From positions 10,983,527 to 11,047,526 of the forward strand of contig CM043870.1 of the NCBI GenBank assembly GCA_023846275.1: a stretch of DNA of 64,000 nt, read 5' to 3'. The translations under genes and the position numbers were made by a program. Under the pieces are notes generated by a model, which had not been told where the DNA came from, ran no database searches, and worked only from the letters and a program-made list of their open reading frames with translations. The DNA is from Vanilla planifolia (Eukaryota > Streptophyta > Magnoliopsida > Asparagales > Orchidaceae). This document shows, in pieces, positions 34,991-48,879 of this stretch; within the stretch, counting starts at the first letter, position 1, and the number at the start of each line of letters is the position of its first letter.

Positions 34991-36689
34991 TCTTAATCCA
35001 CTTCTATAAAAACTCTAGCCACACTTAGTTGAGTTGAGTTTGATGTTGCAATGCTGAGAGTTACCAATGATGAAGATAAAGAATACGGGGTCGCTTTGTT
35101 AAGAAAATGAATTGGTAAGTGCTTGAATGATACCTAAATTGGAGTAAGAGATGGATCTATGTTAAGGTGGAAATCAAGTTTCCACTTAAATATTCTCATC
35201 TAAAACTTTGTACATTCCAAGTATGGTGAATCTATCATCTTAGGAAATCATCTTCCTTTTCAAATCTAATTAGAACATGCCTATTGTCTAATGATCTCAC
35301 ATTGACCTCATTCTAGAATTCAATTTTGTCAAAAGCCTTTTGTATTACATTCAAACTAGGATGTCCATACAAGAATTTCTCAATCAAGGTAAGCCTAAAT
35401 GGAGTAACCATTTCATATTTTTCACTTCTTTGAATCTTATTTTTTGTTCTCAATATTGATTGGATTCAAATGTTGGAATGGTTAATAATTTTACATGGAA
35501 TCTTGATAAAAGAATAGTTGAGGGAAGATAGTCCCTCTGAGCTTATCATCAAAGCAACAAACTAAAAATCCTAATTTAGATATTCTAGATGCATAGTGAA
35601 GTATTCCCCTGAGATTCTATTTCTGCCTTTGAGTTTATTGCCAACTAGAAGAATCAGAAGCGTCTCCTTACCATTATATTCCTAAAAATTAAATAATCCT
35701 AAGCAAGGTTGATGTTATAATTTCTTAATAAGGCTGATATTTCTTCTCGACTCATGAAATATATGCTAAATTATGAGATTTAGATGATTTAAATTAGCAT
35801 TATCTCCTTAACCAAGAAAGGGATAATTCTAATTAAAGGGCATCATGCAGTTGATGGCACTACTATTTTTGTTAATGCATTGAGTTATGAATAAAGTCAT
35901 GTTATAAAGGATATCTTGATCATAATAACTTTTGATGCAAAACCCATTAACTAAATTGTTATAAGGCATGCATTATTCTTTTCAAAATTTTTAAAGGTCT
36001 CATACTACTTGAAAGATCATTCTATGATGAAAACCTTCATTCTAGATTTATAATTACTTCAGTTTGTGATCAATATTTCGTTACAATAATTTTTTTACCC
36101 TTAGGTTCTTTATTTTTACTTTCTTCTTCTAGCATTATTTTTATAATCACAGTGGAGAGATTTTTACCATTGAGGACATCGATCACAAAACCCATCTATT
36201 GATTACTAAAGAATACTTGAAGTTCTTGAATGAAGATTTAGCTATTGATTGTAGTGAATGCTAAAAAGAAGAAAGGTTCATGCACTCAACTTTGAAAAGG
36301 ATATAAGACATGTTCATAATCTTAACTCAACTCGTATAACATGGAGCAACCTTCTTGGCTCTTGTCGAGTGTCTACCCATTAGGAGTTCATCATCAACCT
36401 ATTTACTTAGTTTGATTTATTAATTGACCACTTGATTTTTATATGTCACTTAAGAAAATGATTCTAGATAGCACTCCATATAAGATTAAGGGCAAAGACT
36501 AATCAATAAAAAACATTTGAATTTATTAAATTATTTATATAACTAAATTAATTATTAGATGTGATCTTAGAAAATTCAAATAGCAAAGTGATTCTAAAAA
36601 ACCCTAGAAATACTTAGATATCGAATAGTAGAGATTTGAAACATCTTGGAAAAGTGTGATGATAATTTGGCTATGGAATGGCCTGGAAG
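34991..36689. other. Unassigned sequence
   Basis: No match to the other repeats in the window was seen by eye and no domain could be read. The proximal part may be the remainder of the 3' LTR at 34.5 kb, since a TATA-like site lies at about 35004. A TATTGAGGAC-like stretch near 36170 is not enough to name a gene. Confidence 0.3.
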
Positions 36690-39600
36690 AGTTTTCATAA
36701 CCCACTTTTGGTATCATTTTTTTCTTGGGTGGAATAGGAGTTATACACTAGCTGGAGTACTTGGCTTGCTAGTTTTTAGTCCTTAAACATCACATTGAAA
36801 CTAAGGGTCATGATTTCCTAATTTAAGCATTATGCACAATGCATGTTGCTTAATAACCATGTCTCCATCGCAACTTGTCACCTAGTTGATTCAAAAGTAA
36901 GTTTGTCCTATGCTAAGTAACCTATCAAAATACACGAGCATGTACAGGCTATTAAAGCAACTTATAATCTATAAAGAAATATATCCATGTGATTGATAAT
37001 ATGAATTAAATAAACAAATGATCCAAAAGTCAATGAAGGACCAAGTCTATCCCTCATAAGACAAACTATAAAAAATCCAACGTAGATTGTTTTATATGGT
37101 CTACTATTCAATATACTAAATGACAATATTAAAAATAAATATGACTATATCTATGACATCATAAGATGTTGATGAAATAATAATCTACTAAGATTTTAGC
37201 TCCAATGGTCTCACTTTAATTGTTATATCAACTGTGAACTCCTTGTCCCTATAGATGGTACAAGGGAGGTGAGCAAAGGACAATAAAAAATCCTCAAGTC
37301 TTATTAATAAAATATACAAGCTATAATATAATAATAGAGTAAAATCATTAATATAATGAAGGAATGAATAAAGTGTCATAACTTACCAAGGTGAGATAAT
37401 ACATAAAACCTTACCCATTAGCCTTATCACATACTTATTAGGCTTAACAATTCTTAATGGAATGATAATTGATCCAAAGAATGTATAGTTATCCACCAAT
37501 AATCAAACACTCCCTCTAAGTTTATGAGAAATTTATTACAAGTTTGATATACTTATCTCATCACATAACTTGATGCTTCCTTATAGGAAGGTCTAGTCAT
37601 ATGTGGCCACCTCACGACACAAAAAGTATTCTCATAACTATGCGACACACTAGAAAGAACTCTAACACCCATGGTCCTCCCACTATTTCTTAAGAAATGA
37701 GGCATGCAACCTCAACACCTTATGAGATTCCCACCATCTAATATATCTGACCTACCTAATATTTATGGAGTGGTCCATTTACTAGGGCCCCTTACATCCT
37801 AGTCCATGTCACCATTAAATACACTTACTTATAAGATTAATCTATATGTATTTATTTACATTTTTAGGGTTACTTAGATGACCTTGATCTATCATCTAAA
37901 TGATCTTAGCATTTGCTCAAAACCTTTATCCATAAGCTATTCCATTTAGATTTTCCTTAGAACCCTATTATGATATCTAAACTAACATAAGGTTTCTATC
38001 AAACCATAATTAGCCTATATGGGGTTTCTTAAAAATATTATTTTATTATTTAAGATAACATAAGGCTTTTATTAAACTCTAATTAGCCTGAGTAATCCTC
38101 CCTATCAAGTTTTTTATGTCTATGTCCAATTTGTGACCTTACGTTAATTTAAAGTCTCGTTAAAGTACATTAGCTTATCTAAGCTACCACTTAAGTGCTC
38201 ACTCAAGTTTTTAAAACCTTGGCTAAAACCTTTTTAGTCATAACCCTATTATTAACCTAATTTCATATGTGTTCCACTAGTAGTTCTCACTTGCCTTGTA
38301 CACTAACATGAGTTACTCCACCCTTCCCAAAGGCCTCTTTTAAGCTAGAAAGGCCACCAGTCAATCATTTGGAGCGTTAATCCATGTTTTAAGAGCATAA
38401 TTTGAGGTTATTAATGCTTTTACTCATTAAATTAAGTGAGATTGAGGTTTAACAAAAATTCAAGTAAACATGTAGCCCCTTGGAAAACCCTATCTCCACT
38501 CTTATAACCCATATTGAGCTCATTCTTTTAACAAGCCCTTATATAAGGTCTAATTAAGAGACACATCAAATGATAGCCTTATCCCAAGAGCACTCAAGGT
38601 CACTCTAAGTGCTTGATATCCTTAGTTTAACCCTAATTTCTATCTTTAGAGTTTCTACATGAAAAAGTCATAGTGTTTAAGAATTATTTGATATAAATAT
38701 AGGCTTAGTTCCTAATTTATCAAATCTTTAGTAATGTCATGCTTTACCTCCAACTCTAACTAGGGTTACTAGAAGCCTAACTTTATTTAAGGCTCAAATT
38801 TCAAATCTTAGGTATTTAAATTTTAAATCTAAAATATTCAAAATTTAAATCTAGAACATCTAAATTTCAAACTTAAGGCTTTTAAATTCTAATTTAACAT
38901 TTAATTTTCAAACCCTAAGCTCTCATGACATATCTAATAATTCCTTAAGTCTTATCTAAAGCAACAAAGTTATTAGTCTTTATATGGTTTTTCTTAATTT
39001 TTTTATACTACTCAGTCAAACCCAACAATCTAATTAAGACCTAAACCTCCTTTAGATATCTTCTAAAGCCAACCAAAGGCTTTAAAGATTCCTCACACAA
39101 AAACATAAGAGCTTTTCTAGCCTTGGAAGCCACTTAAGGTCCTTTCCATGGTTGCATATTACATTCTAAGCTATTAGTCTACCGATAGCCTTAGCCCTTT
39201 AGTCTAACACAAAGCATCCAATCCCTATTGGAAGCACAATTTATATTTAATGTTTTGTTTTTGAAGTAAGAAAAATGTTACATGTTGCTGATATTTTGTA
39301 GTAACACCTAAAAATACTTATGACAAGATTTTGAGCGAGATTTTTCATCTTATCAAACCTAGCCAAAACTTAGATGTAACCGTAGCCTTCTTTATAGGCT
39401 CAATTAAGACTCTTAGCCCAATTTCACAATGAACTCGAGAGCTCACCATCAGCTTAAAGCCATCTAAGGTCCATTCTAAGGCCTCTTTATGTATTCTAAG
39501 GCTATAATTGAGCCCTTCTACATAGCCTTAACGTTTAACCCAAGGAAAACAACCTCATTTAGCTATAGAAATCAATCCTTAGGTTTGGTTTTGAAGGAAA

Positions 39601-40450
39601 TCTTACTTGTGAATCACAGAGATATCTTATGCACAATTTCTAAATTATGTTTAGGTTAACATAGTAGATTTTTATCAATTAAGATTGATCAAACTCAATT
39701 AGGTTCTAAAACACAAATGGCTTAATGTGTGTTTTTCCAAAGAAATATAAATAACATGTTTGGCATAATAAGTGCATTCATGATAAGAACATTTCCTCTA
39801 CACTCATAGAAATAGCTTTTTTCTTCTCATGAATCACTATTACAAATTCAACAAAATATCATTTTATTGATTCATACTTAGCTTCTACCAAAACAAACTC
39901 AGCAAAACATCATTTTTGAATTCATCTTAGCAAATAATAATTCAAAAAATGATATGACTATATCTCAAACATAATGATAACATGTAATAAATCGTCTTAA
40001 TCAAAAACCTTGGTATCTTTTTAAGAGATCATAATTACCATTTTATATCCTTAAAAAGGCTTAAAAATTGCATCAATAAAGCTTGAATTATATTAAATAA
40101 ATGCTCACAACATTATGAGTCCAACGTTTGGCCAACATAATTTTAAAATCAATGGTAAATCTAGTGTAGAATGAAGCCATGAGAAAAACAAGTTTAGGTT
40201 TGCATAAATCTCAATTCCTTTAGCAAACCAAGGAGTTATAATGATAAAGTTCCTGATTCAAACTCCTACCATGTATCAAGGTTTAAGTATAAGAAATGGG
40301 GATCAACCTACCTTCTTAATTGAGTAAAGGTCTACACCAAAATGAACATCTCTACTCTTCATGTACCATGCTTATAATTTCCTTATTTTCTTTCTTGATC
40401 TTAACCTAACTTCCCTAGATTCCTTATTTAGATTTCCTTATGTAAGTCAC
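36690..40450 (-). mobile_element. LTR-G copy, minus orientation
   Basis: Plus-strand reading starts 'CATAACCCACTTTTGGTATC', the complement of an LTR end, and aligns with 52828 onward (ACACCCCACTTTTTGTATTA). It then shows the family box at about 36800-36825, a 'GGGAGGTGAGCAAAGG' block near 37264, GGTTTCTATCAAAC-type subrepeats at about 37995-38085, and a minus-strand AAGGTAGG donor-like site at 40307-40314. Very diverged from the other copies. No coding content; the 63-residue minus frame at 37188-37379 is chance. Confidence 0.55.
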
Positions 40451-40961
40451 AATTGTTGTGGGATAAATTATCCAACCCTAAAGTGTTAGGTTATCCTTAT
40501 TTTTCATGAGACAAATCATAAATGTTTAGCATTTTATTCTAATGGTCTTGTTTAGTACAAATTAGGTTTAGTTATAAAGAACAGCCATGCACTCTTCAAG
40601 ATAATGAATTAGTGGTCTTCAAAGCACCATGGAGTATTCAACATGCTTCAAAGATTCAAAATATACATATCAACTTTGAAAATATTTTTTTATGAAAAAT
40701 ATTGTTAGCTTATTAATTATTAATCATAAGACACATCTCTTTATTCAAACCAATTTCAAATCCTAATTTAAGCATTTAATTCATTAAATTTTTTCCCTGA
40801 CTTAGAAAATATTTAGGATTCTATTGTCATTAAACCAACCCTTAATCTTATGCATCTTCCTCAAATCCCATGTTAGATCTATTGTCAAATTTTTGGTTAA
40901 ATTAGAAAAATAATCTAGATAATTCTATTAGAATTTCAAAATTATAAAAGAAAAAAATATA
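40451..40961. other. Unassigned A/T-rich sequence
   Basis: Lies between the LTR-G copy and a copia LTR fragment. It is probably the U3 part of the former, but no alignment could be confirmed by eye. No gene seen. Confidence 0.3.
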
Positions 40962-41620
40962 TATCTAACCATAACCCCAAGCATGGCCCATGTACAAAGC
41001 ACTCTACCCAACCAAGCACGAGACGACCTAAATGCCTTTGGTCAAGATACCTATAAGAACTAAGTTAGGTCAAACCTAATATTGGTTAGGTACAGTTTGA
41101 ACCTAGATGGGGCGAGATAAAAGTATGATAAAGCTTCTTAGAATTTGAATTAAGTATGTAGTGGGTTGAATCAAACCCATAATCATGGCTAACCTATAAG
41201 CATATGAGTGTCCCAGGTGATGAAATCCCAAGAGCATAATGGTGTGCCAACCCCATGTTTCAACTCACATTACATATGTGTGAAAGGTAATATAATGAGG
41301 AACAATATTCGATTTCTTATAATGTTGGAATAGATTCTATCCAGTTACTAAAGCATACATGAATTTTCATCATCTAAGCATTGATTAGATGGCAAAGAGC
41401 CTACCCAACTATAAGTCTTTCTTCAAGGACCAACTTGGATAACCGAAATCTCATCCAATTTCATTAGATAGCAAGCATTCTCTCCATCTTGTCCTTAAAA
41501 TAAGTAGCTTAGAGTTATTCATTTTGAATCTTATGACTAAGATCATTCTTATCTTTATCATTAATGAGTTGAATGATCCAAATCTCACTAACACCTCATA
41601 TGAATCTAGTTGGGAAGATA
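40962..41620 (+). mobile_element. Copia LTR fragment (family of the element at 15.7-21.6 kb)
   Basis: Plus-strand sequence matches the complement of the LTR at 20061-21645: CCCCAAGCATGGCCCATGTA at 40976 versus the complement of 21616-21640, GGGTTGAATCAAACCCATAA near 41163, and 'ATTTTGAATCTTATG' near 41521. It is a lone fragment with no internal sequence beside it, probably a solo or truncated LTR. Confidence 0.6.
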
Positions 41621-41805
41621 CCTTAACTTAGGATGAACTAGTTCTTAAGCAATGTAGATGACAATTTTGGTAAGGGAGTTTTCTTCATGGTTAGCAACAC
41701 AATGTAAGGCTTGTGATCAAATAGAGCGATTATAACTCCTAATTTGGGTACCAAGCTAGGGGAATGAATGGGTGACTGGCCAAATATATTATCAAATGTA
41801 AGAGT

Positions 41806-44665
41806 TGTCACACCTAGTGGCATAAAAAAGAAATTAAAAAGAAAAAATTTGGCACTAAAATGGCCAACTATGACAAATTATATCTAAAAATAATCCACAT
41901 TGTTCACTACCTAATTATCAAATGATACGATGTTTAACATCATATTTATACAATGTCGATTCAGGTTAATAGTTATAGTTGATATTTATTTGTGTCATGG
42001 TACCATATAGAAACAATGGGTTAACTATATAGATGCAACTATCAATTGGGTCCTACGATTAATGTCAAACTTAGTTGTACAAGGTATTGACCTTGTAAGG
42101 GTTCTACCTATTTTCTAGGAGTTAAGTTTACAATAGAAATATATGAGTATAAAGCATTTCTTTATATCAATATGCAACTTATTTTCTCTTAGCATGAATT
42201 ATATGTATAAACTTATATGTGGTTGGTTAGGTATGTTTAATATATTGTATTGTTTTGATAAGATCATGATACTGTAACTTGGCTATATGATCATTAGTCT
42301 TTATATTTTTCTATCTCTACTTTATGTATTCATAATGAATACATCACATATTACGAAGCAAAGTATCATTTGTGTATGATATATTCCTTATTATAGACAA
42401 CTTAAATTACATGAGAAATAAATTCATTAATAGTATCATATGAATATATCTATATCAAATTTGTCCATGGATGAATCTTTCAAGCCTTAATATTGTTAAC
42501 CTACATTAACATGCAATGGTGATCCTAATATTGCACTTGTATGTGTTTCTTAAGAAAGGAATTATTTTACTTGAACTCTTCAGCATGAATTGAAGGCTCA
42601 GCTTTAGTTAAAATATGCTAAATTATAAGATGCAACTCTGTGTTAATGAATTCCATGATTGTTTAGTTCTATGATTAATGGGATGCAAGAATCAAGATCT
42701 GTAATAATCTCATAAGTTCATAAGTAATTTAAGTATTCTAGTATGAATTTACTAGCATGCTTCTTTGCCCATTGATGGAAGAAATTTAGTTTAAATTTTA
42801 AATGTAGAAGCTTGATGATTCAATTATTTTGAAATACTTAATATCTTCAAATTAATTCATGCAGAATTGAATACAATATCCTCGATAAGATTGTGTTACA
42901 ATAATCTTTAAAACAAAAGTATTAAAGAATATGGGTAATCCTTGTAATTAACTTACCTATTGAATTTGCTAAGTGTCACTCTAAGCATTTTTTGAAATAT
43001 CTTGATTAAGAATGACAAGTTTCAAGTTTAAAACATAAATATCATGGCATGATCAGAACTTTGAATCATAAACATGAGAACATGATTAAAAAAACTACTA
43101 GAAGCCTTTGTGTTTTTAATTTAACCTAGATTATGCCATGAACATTAGATTAGCATTTCAAAAACTTAGCCAAACCCTAAGGATTTGTGTAAATAAGTGT
43201 TTCCCAACCTGAGATAAGTTTAGGAAGCTTCTAACATTGCTTGGTTAAGTCATGTGAGCCACAGGTTAGCCCTACATCAACATAATATCTTTTAAGGTGA
43301 GTATGGCCATCGACATTAAGATAACATGCTTGGAAGAGATATGTTTTGGGACTAAGAAGAAGGCTAGGTATTTAGTGCCAAAGTTAGATAGAAAAGAGCA
43401 TAAAGTTTTAGCTAAGAGTGCTTAAGGCTACAAATAGATAGATATAGTCTCCTAGTTGAGAATTTAAATAGATTTGTAGTTTTGGGCAAATGAAGAAAGT
43501 GATACACATTTTTGTATAGCTTAGCTGAAGAAATGGTTATGTTGCTAGTTTAAATTTTGGCAAGTGTAAGATAAGTCTATCGTTGTGTTAATCTAATGAA
43601 TTGGATCATGTTGAAGGGATGCCTAATGGAAGGTTTTTTTTATTGAATTTAAGTTATCAAGACATGATAAACCTTTATGCCTTCAATAGATATAGCATTT
43701 GTATAGTGGAGCTCTCAATACAAACCATGGAAGAAGGTTGAAGGGCTCATAATATGCCTTACAAATATGCTAGGTTGAGCCAAGAAGTTGATTATCCTTA
43801 AGCATTTTGCTAAGTCCAAGACATGATGAGGTTTTTTTGGTAAGACCATGAGTGATTCTAATTAAGATCTTTATGTATGTGTTAACACCTAGATAAAAAT
43901 CTAGGGGATATGTGTGTGGCTAAATAGAGGCCTTTAAGAAAGGCATAGTGGGTCAATTTTGTCTACAGGATATGAGAATCAATAGTGAAACAATGTGAGC
44001 CTAGACTTTGTTGATGTAATAATAACTTAAATATTGTGCTTAAAATTAAAGGTCAAAGATTTGGACTTAAATAGAAACTCATAGTATAGCCTAAAAAAGC
44101 AACAAAATTCTAAGAAGGATTCTAGATAAGATTAAGGTAAAGACTAATTATAAGAGTGATGTCTAAATGACTTAAGGTACATAAGATAATTTAAATTTTA
44201 AAGAAACTACTAGGGATCCTAAGAAATTGATATTAACTTTAGAAAGTTAATTTGGGTTTGAAGAAACTCTAGCTACTTGATTTAGGTTTATGAAAATCAT
44301 AGGTATTTGATTAAGATTGAGGAAACCCCAGGTATTTGATTAGAATTGAGGAAACCTAGATCAATGACTAGTATTAAGAAAACCTTGGTAGTGTCCAAAT
44401 AGTGATAGAAAAGTGGCATGATGCCGATGAGTCATGAAAATAATCTTGATGTTATTTGGATGTAGTGAACCTTAAACCTTGTACCTATACTCCAAAGATG
44501 TGTAGGTCAGGTATTCTACTCTAATAAGAAGGTAACCATCTCATATGACTACTTGAGCTTATATGAGGAGTACCATATCATGTGATAAAAGATTATAGGT
44601 TTGGCTAAGTGTCATATGTATTTTTAACACTTGCATAATTAGTCTGATGGGGAATAAACCTCTTA
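41806..44665 (+). mobile_element. LTR-G copy, plus orientation (first part)
   Basis: Starts TGTCACACCTAG at 41806. Positions 41890-42300 align with 29639-30048 and with 53200-54060. Positions 42540-44650 align with 49560-51640 (for example 'GAAATTTAGTTTAAATTTTA' versus 'GAAATTTAGTTTAAACTTTA'). It contains GAGGAAACC-type subrepeats at about 44255-44390 and the family box near 44430. It is interrupted near 44665. Confidence 0.65.
44200..44400 (+). repeat. Subrepeats of LTR-G (GGAAACC...TATTTGATTAGAATTGA)
   Basis: About four to five units of roughly 35-40 bp, for example 'GTATTTGATTAAGATTGAGG' and 'GTATTTGATTAGAATTGAGG'. Related units lie at 51230-51420 (plus) and, as GGTTTCTATCAAAC-type complements, at 37990-38090 and 52975-53150. 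Confidence 0.6.
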
Positions 44666-46695
44666 GCCATAATGTTTTATTTAATGATAACAAATACTAA
44701 TAATTATAATAAATTTGGTTGAGTAACATTTCAAATTTTTGATAGCTAATGTTCATGTTCATTAGAGAACTACTTGAAGAAGAGGAGAAAACGTCAAAGC
44801 CTTAGAAGATTGTCTTGGTCAAGAGTCGTAAACCACCAAGAGATTTACTTTGAGTTTAATTTTAAGCATTTCACTTTTATTTGGATTAGACTATTAAGCA
44901 TGATTGAAATTATTTTTACAAGGCACAAAAATTTGATTTAAGTTAATCATTTTGGAAAAATATTAGGATTCTAAATCATGATATTCTTATTTTAAGTTTA
45001 CCTTGATCATCTTACGTTGTCCATCTTAAGAAGTGTCTTACATGAACATATCTTTGGAAATTCACTTTCAATGACTTCTTGCAAAAAATAGATTATTATA
45101 ATAATATAATAATTAATTAGTAAAAATAACAATAACATTAAAAATAATTAAAATAATAATAATTAAAAAATCTTAATTCTATATGACTTAAACTAGATAA
45201 AGTCTAAACCCTAGGAATTGATCGATGCATTACCACTGAACCCATTTACTATAGTAACTAGGTCAAGCCAATATTCTCAAATTAGTGTCTAGAATTATAT
45301 CAAAAGTGGGAATAATTCCCAAATCCATTAATTAATTAGTTCCAACATAGGTTATGACCTCACAAGCAAACGACGAGGCAAAGAACTCTAAAGTCAAGAC
45401 AGAATGAAAGGCACAATGGAAGTTTTATAATCATAAATCCATAAGGAAAGTAGGTTACACGAGACTAAACATAATGCTTTTATTTGCATGGCTAAATTTT
45501 TAATTGTAGAAGCAATTTCTGCCATTTGATCATGCAATTTCATAATTGAATTGTTGTCATCTCATTAATGTTTTAAATATGCTAATTTGATTAGTCATCC
45601 AAATACACAATTTCATCATTGAATGGCCTAAAATTTATTTGTACATAAAATTAAAATGCAACCATTCAATCTCAATTGAGATCTAATTCTATAAATTTAA
45701 CAAAATTTCCTAAACAATGCCAATTTAAATTCAACTATCTAATTGTGTAGTTTTTTTGCAATTGAATAATTTAGATTACTTTTTATCATGTGGCTCTCAT
45801 TTTCAATGACTTAGATAAGATAATCTTATTGATGTCCAATGGACTATTTACATAATGAATAGTTTAACCATTAATTATGAACCAATTAGACCTTTATTTT
45901 AATAAATAAGTTTTCAATTAAAAAACTATCCCAAGTTAATTTAATTATAATAAGCATTAACAGCTACAGAGTTTATTTAGTAATTATATTTAGTAGTAAA
46001 AAATTTCTATAATTAGGATTTATTTCTAACATAATTGACTGATGAAGTTTGATGAAATTTTTATTAAACTAGAAAAAAAATTGAAGTCATCAAACTATTA
46101 GGAATTAGTGCTCATCAACATTTCCAATCACTACGTCCTACATTATCGAGCTCAAAATTCTCCTTTCTTCTTAAATAAACTAAATTCTTAATTTTCTTGC
46201 TTCTTAATTGATTCAATTAAAATTATAACACATTTATTCTTCATTAAGAATTTCATCAAGCATATAATATTTTTTATTAAGTATGCTTTTGTGTCACTAA
46301 ATTCTTTTCCTCTATTATCAAATTCATTTCGTTATGAGGTTGTTAAATCTTGTCGTTTTTGTTTCATTACTGTGAGAGTTTAGTCAACCATCTTTTAGAG
46401 AAAAATTTATATTGACTATCTTTAGTTTGCCTAGTTTTTGCTAATGGTGGATGCATACTTGATTTTAAGCCGAATCACCATAAATTCAATGGTGCATTTT
46501 ATAAATTTTGTTAATTTTTTTACATTTTTTTTAAAAATTTAATATGAAAAAAATTAATGTGATTTAAAATAAAATCAAATTTGTACAAAACCCATTTTAA
46601 ATACATGCTCAAACTTATTTAAATAGTTACTTAAAATTATTTTTCTTATCAATTTTTTAAAAATGAAAAAAAATTTATTATTAACAACTCAATCC
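44666..46695. other. ~2 kb insertion splitting an LTR-G copy
   Basis: The LTR-G copy at 49560-51960 runs without a gap where this one is split: 42540-44665 matches its left part and 46700-46960 matches 51700-51960. The inserted DNA is extremely A/T-rich with ATAATAATTAA runs near 45110-45175. It has no coding domain I can read. Its superfamily is unknown; clear terminal repeats or target duplications could not be confirmed. Confidence 0.5.
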
Positions 46696-46960
46696 CTCCA
46701 CTTACTGAACCACACTTTAGTGAGGAGTACATGTCGTAATTAAGGGATCGTAAAGACCTATAAGTTTGGCCCATGTGATGGGCATTTCCAGTATGGAGAG
46801 TTAGGTCATATAATGTGATAGAGTGCTAAACCTTACCATAATTCTAGAGAGAGTACTAGATTGATGGTGGGAGACTTTAGAACCAACTAGTAGCATCATA
46901 AACTCATGAATCAACCTAGCATTATATATAAAGATACATAAGATATATAATGGGTTAGTT
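46696..46960 (+). mobile_element. LTR-G copy, plus orientation (second part)
   Basis: Aligns with 51700-51960: GGAGTACATG, 'GATTGATGGTGRGA' and 'TAGTAGCATCATAAACTCAT' are shared. It continues the copy at 41806-44665 across the insertion. Confidence 0.65.
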
Positions 46961-47209
46961 GTTTACCCAAGTGAAACTAAGATGCATAGAAATATCAAAT
47001 CTTATTTCTGGTGGAGGGGGTTAAAGAAAGATATGGGTCATTCTATTTAGAAATACTAAATCTCTTATAGAGTTAAGGATGAATGCTAGAAGCCTAATAT
47101 TCTATTATAGAATTTAGCAATATTGGAGTGGAAATTTAATGATGTGTATCACACGGATAGTTTAGACTTTTTTAAAACTACTAATGCAACAACCCATACA
47201 CTAGTTATT

Positions 47210-48620
47210 ACATCTCGAATCCAACTATAAACCATACTAGTTTCTTCCTATAGAAGTTGAGGACTTATCACATCCTTAGAAGGAATCCATATCATTCTAA
47301 TGTCTATATTATGCCTCTTCATGGCTTAATCAAGCCCTTTTTCTCATTTCCTAAGCAAGCCTAAAGCATGGTGACACTTGGTTACATGAATACTTAGGGT
47401 TTTGGCTATGTTTAGGTTTTTATGCTCGTGTCCAAAGTCCTAGTCTATGTTAGGTGGAGTAATTACTTTTTTCCTTCTTCCAAACCATGGTATCATGTTA
47501 TTAAATCTAACTTCTTAATCCAATAAAAAACCACATAAACATTAAATCAAATCATGTCTAACCCAAAGTTAAATTTCAACAAGCAAGCTCTTTAAATTGT
47601 TAAATCCTATTATTTCTCAAAAACCCAAATTTCAAGTATTTATCTTAAATAACAATTTTTGCAGGATTGATTCCTTATTTAACCTTGGATTTCAACCATC
47701 AAAGAATGCTAAAATTGTCGTAGACCATACATCCATCTTGCTAAATAATTTTCTATAACAACATTCTAATCATGTTAACATAATTATATTAAGAAATGTA
47801 ATTTTCATGCTCATGGTTTACATGATTTTTAGAATAATGTTAGGTCTTCATCAAATCAACAATAATCTTAAGAAAATCAATAAAACAATAAGAACCTTAA
47901 AATTAATTTTAGAACTAATGAAAATGAATCTTGTTAATACGAACATCATGAAGAAATTAATCATGAATGCCACCTAATCATGCATCTAAAATAATCATTG
48001 ATCTTGGTTTAAGTCATTTTATCATTTTATGATTAATATTTATGGAAGGGGAGAAACCTATACATGACATATCATGATTACAAATAAACGTAGGTAATTA
48101 CATGGCAAGATAGGCAACTCATCTTACCTTATGATATGAGTGGAGGAAGGGTAAGCTTTCTCTTTCAAATCTAGAATCATTCTTTGCCTTTTTTCTTATA
48201 TGTAGTTCTTCTTCCCCTAGTCTCAACTAAACATTTAGGTTAGAAGGATGGCTAGGTTTTCTATGTCAAATGACAAAGTATCTCATAATAAAATGACTAC
48301 AAAAAATAATCCCTCCCTCATGATTCATAGCAAAGATTAAACCATGATAATTACATGGTCCATCTTGCTCTAAGAGTAATGTAACCATTTCTATCCCAGC
48401 TGTTTCCATTCCTTAGATTTAAGACACCTAAATTTAAAGGGCTAACCTCAAAAGCAACTCAATTTAAAAAATTAATTTATTCATCATCTCATTATTGTAT
48501 TAGTACTTTTCAAATCTCATTTTGTTGACTAATAATTCCCCTATTTATAACTGTATCATCCAATTTTCTTTCTTGTATGATACATTATGGACATACTTTC
48601 TGTCTCTTATTACTATATTT
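47210..48620 (-). mobile_element. LTR-G copy fragment, minus orientation
   Basis: Aligns in the same reading direction with 3400-5060 (LTR of the gypsy fossil): 'AAGCATGG' with CTTGG block near 47355, CTTACCTTATGATATGAG at 48123 versus CTTACCTTGTGATTTAAG at 4578, and TTGTTGACTAATAATTCC at 48522 versus TTGTTGACTAATACTTCC. It carries a minus-strand AAGGTAAG at 48123-48130. Confidence 0.62.
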
Positions 48621-48879
48621 GTATTATCTATGATTTTTTCCCTAATCAAGGGAACAATTATAGATTCATATATCATCAAAATGATCCTCAATTGAAAATA
48701 GTTTAGAGTGAAGATAGAATGATGAAAATCATTCAGTGGTACAACCCAACTAGGTTAGCTTCATATGATAATTTACATTAAATTTGGGTGAACCATGAAA
48801 TTAGGATAAAGTCTATCTAGTTATTTACTAAATCCCTAAGCTTAAGGATGTCTAATAGTGAGCATTTAATCATTAATAT

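Noticed and set aside
41638-41823. 61-residue minus-strand frame (MPLGVTTLTFDNIFG...)
   Set aside because: It overlaps the boundary between a copia LTR fragment and the LTR-G start, with no recognisable domain or family match.
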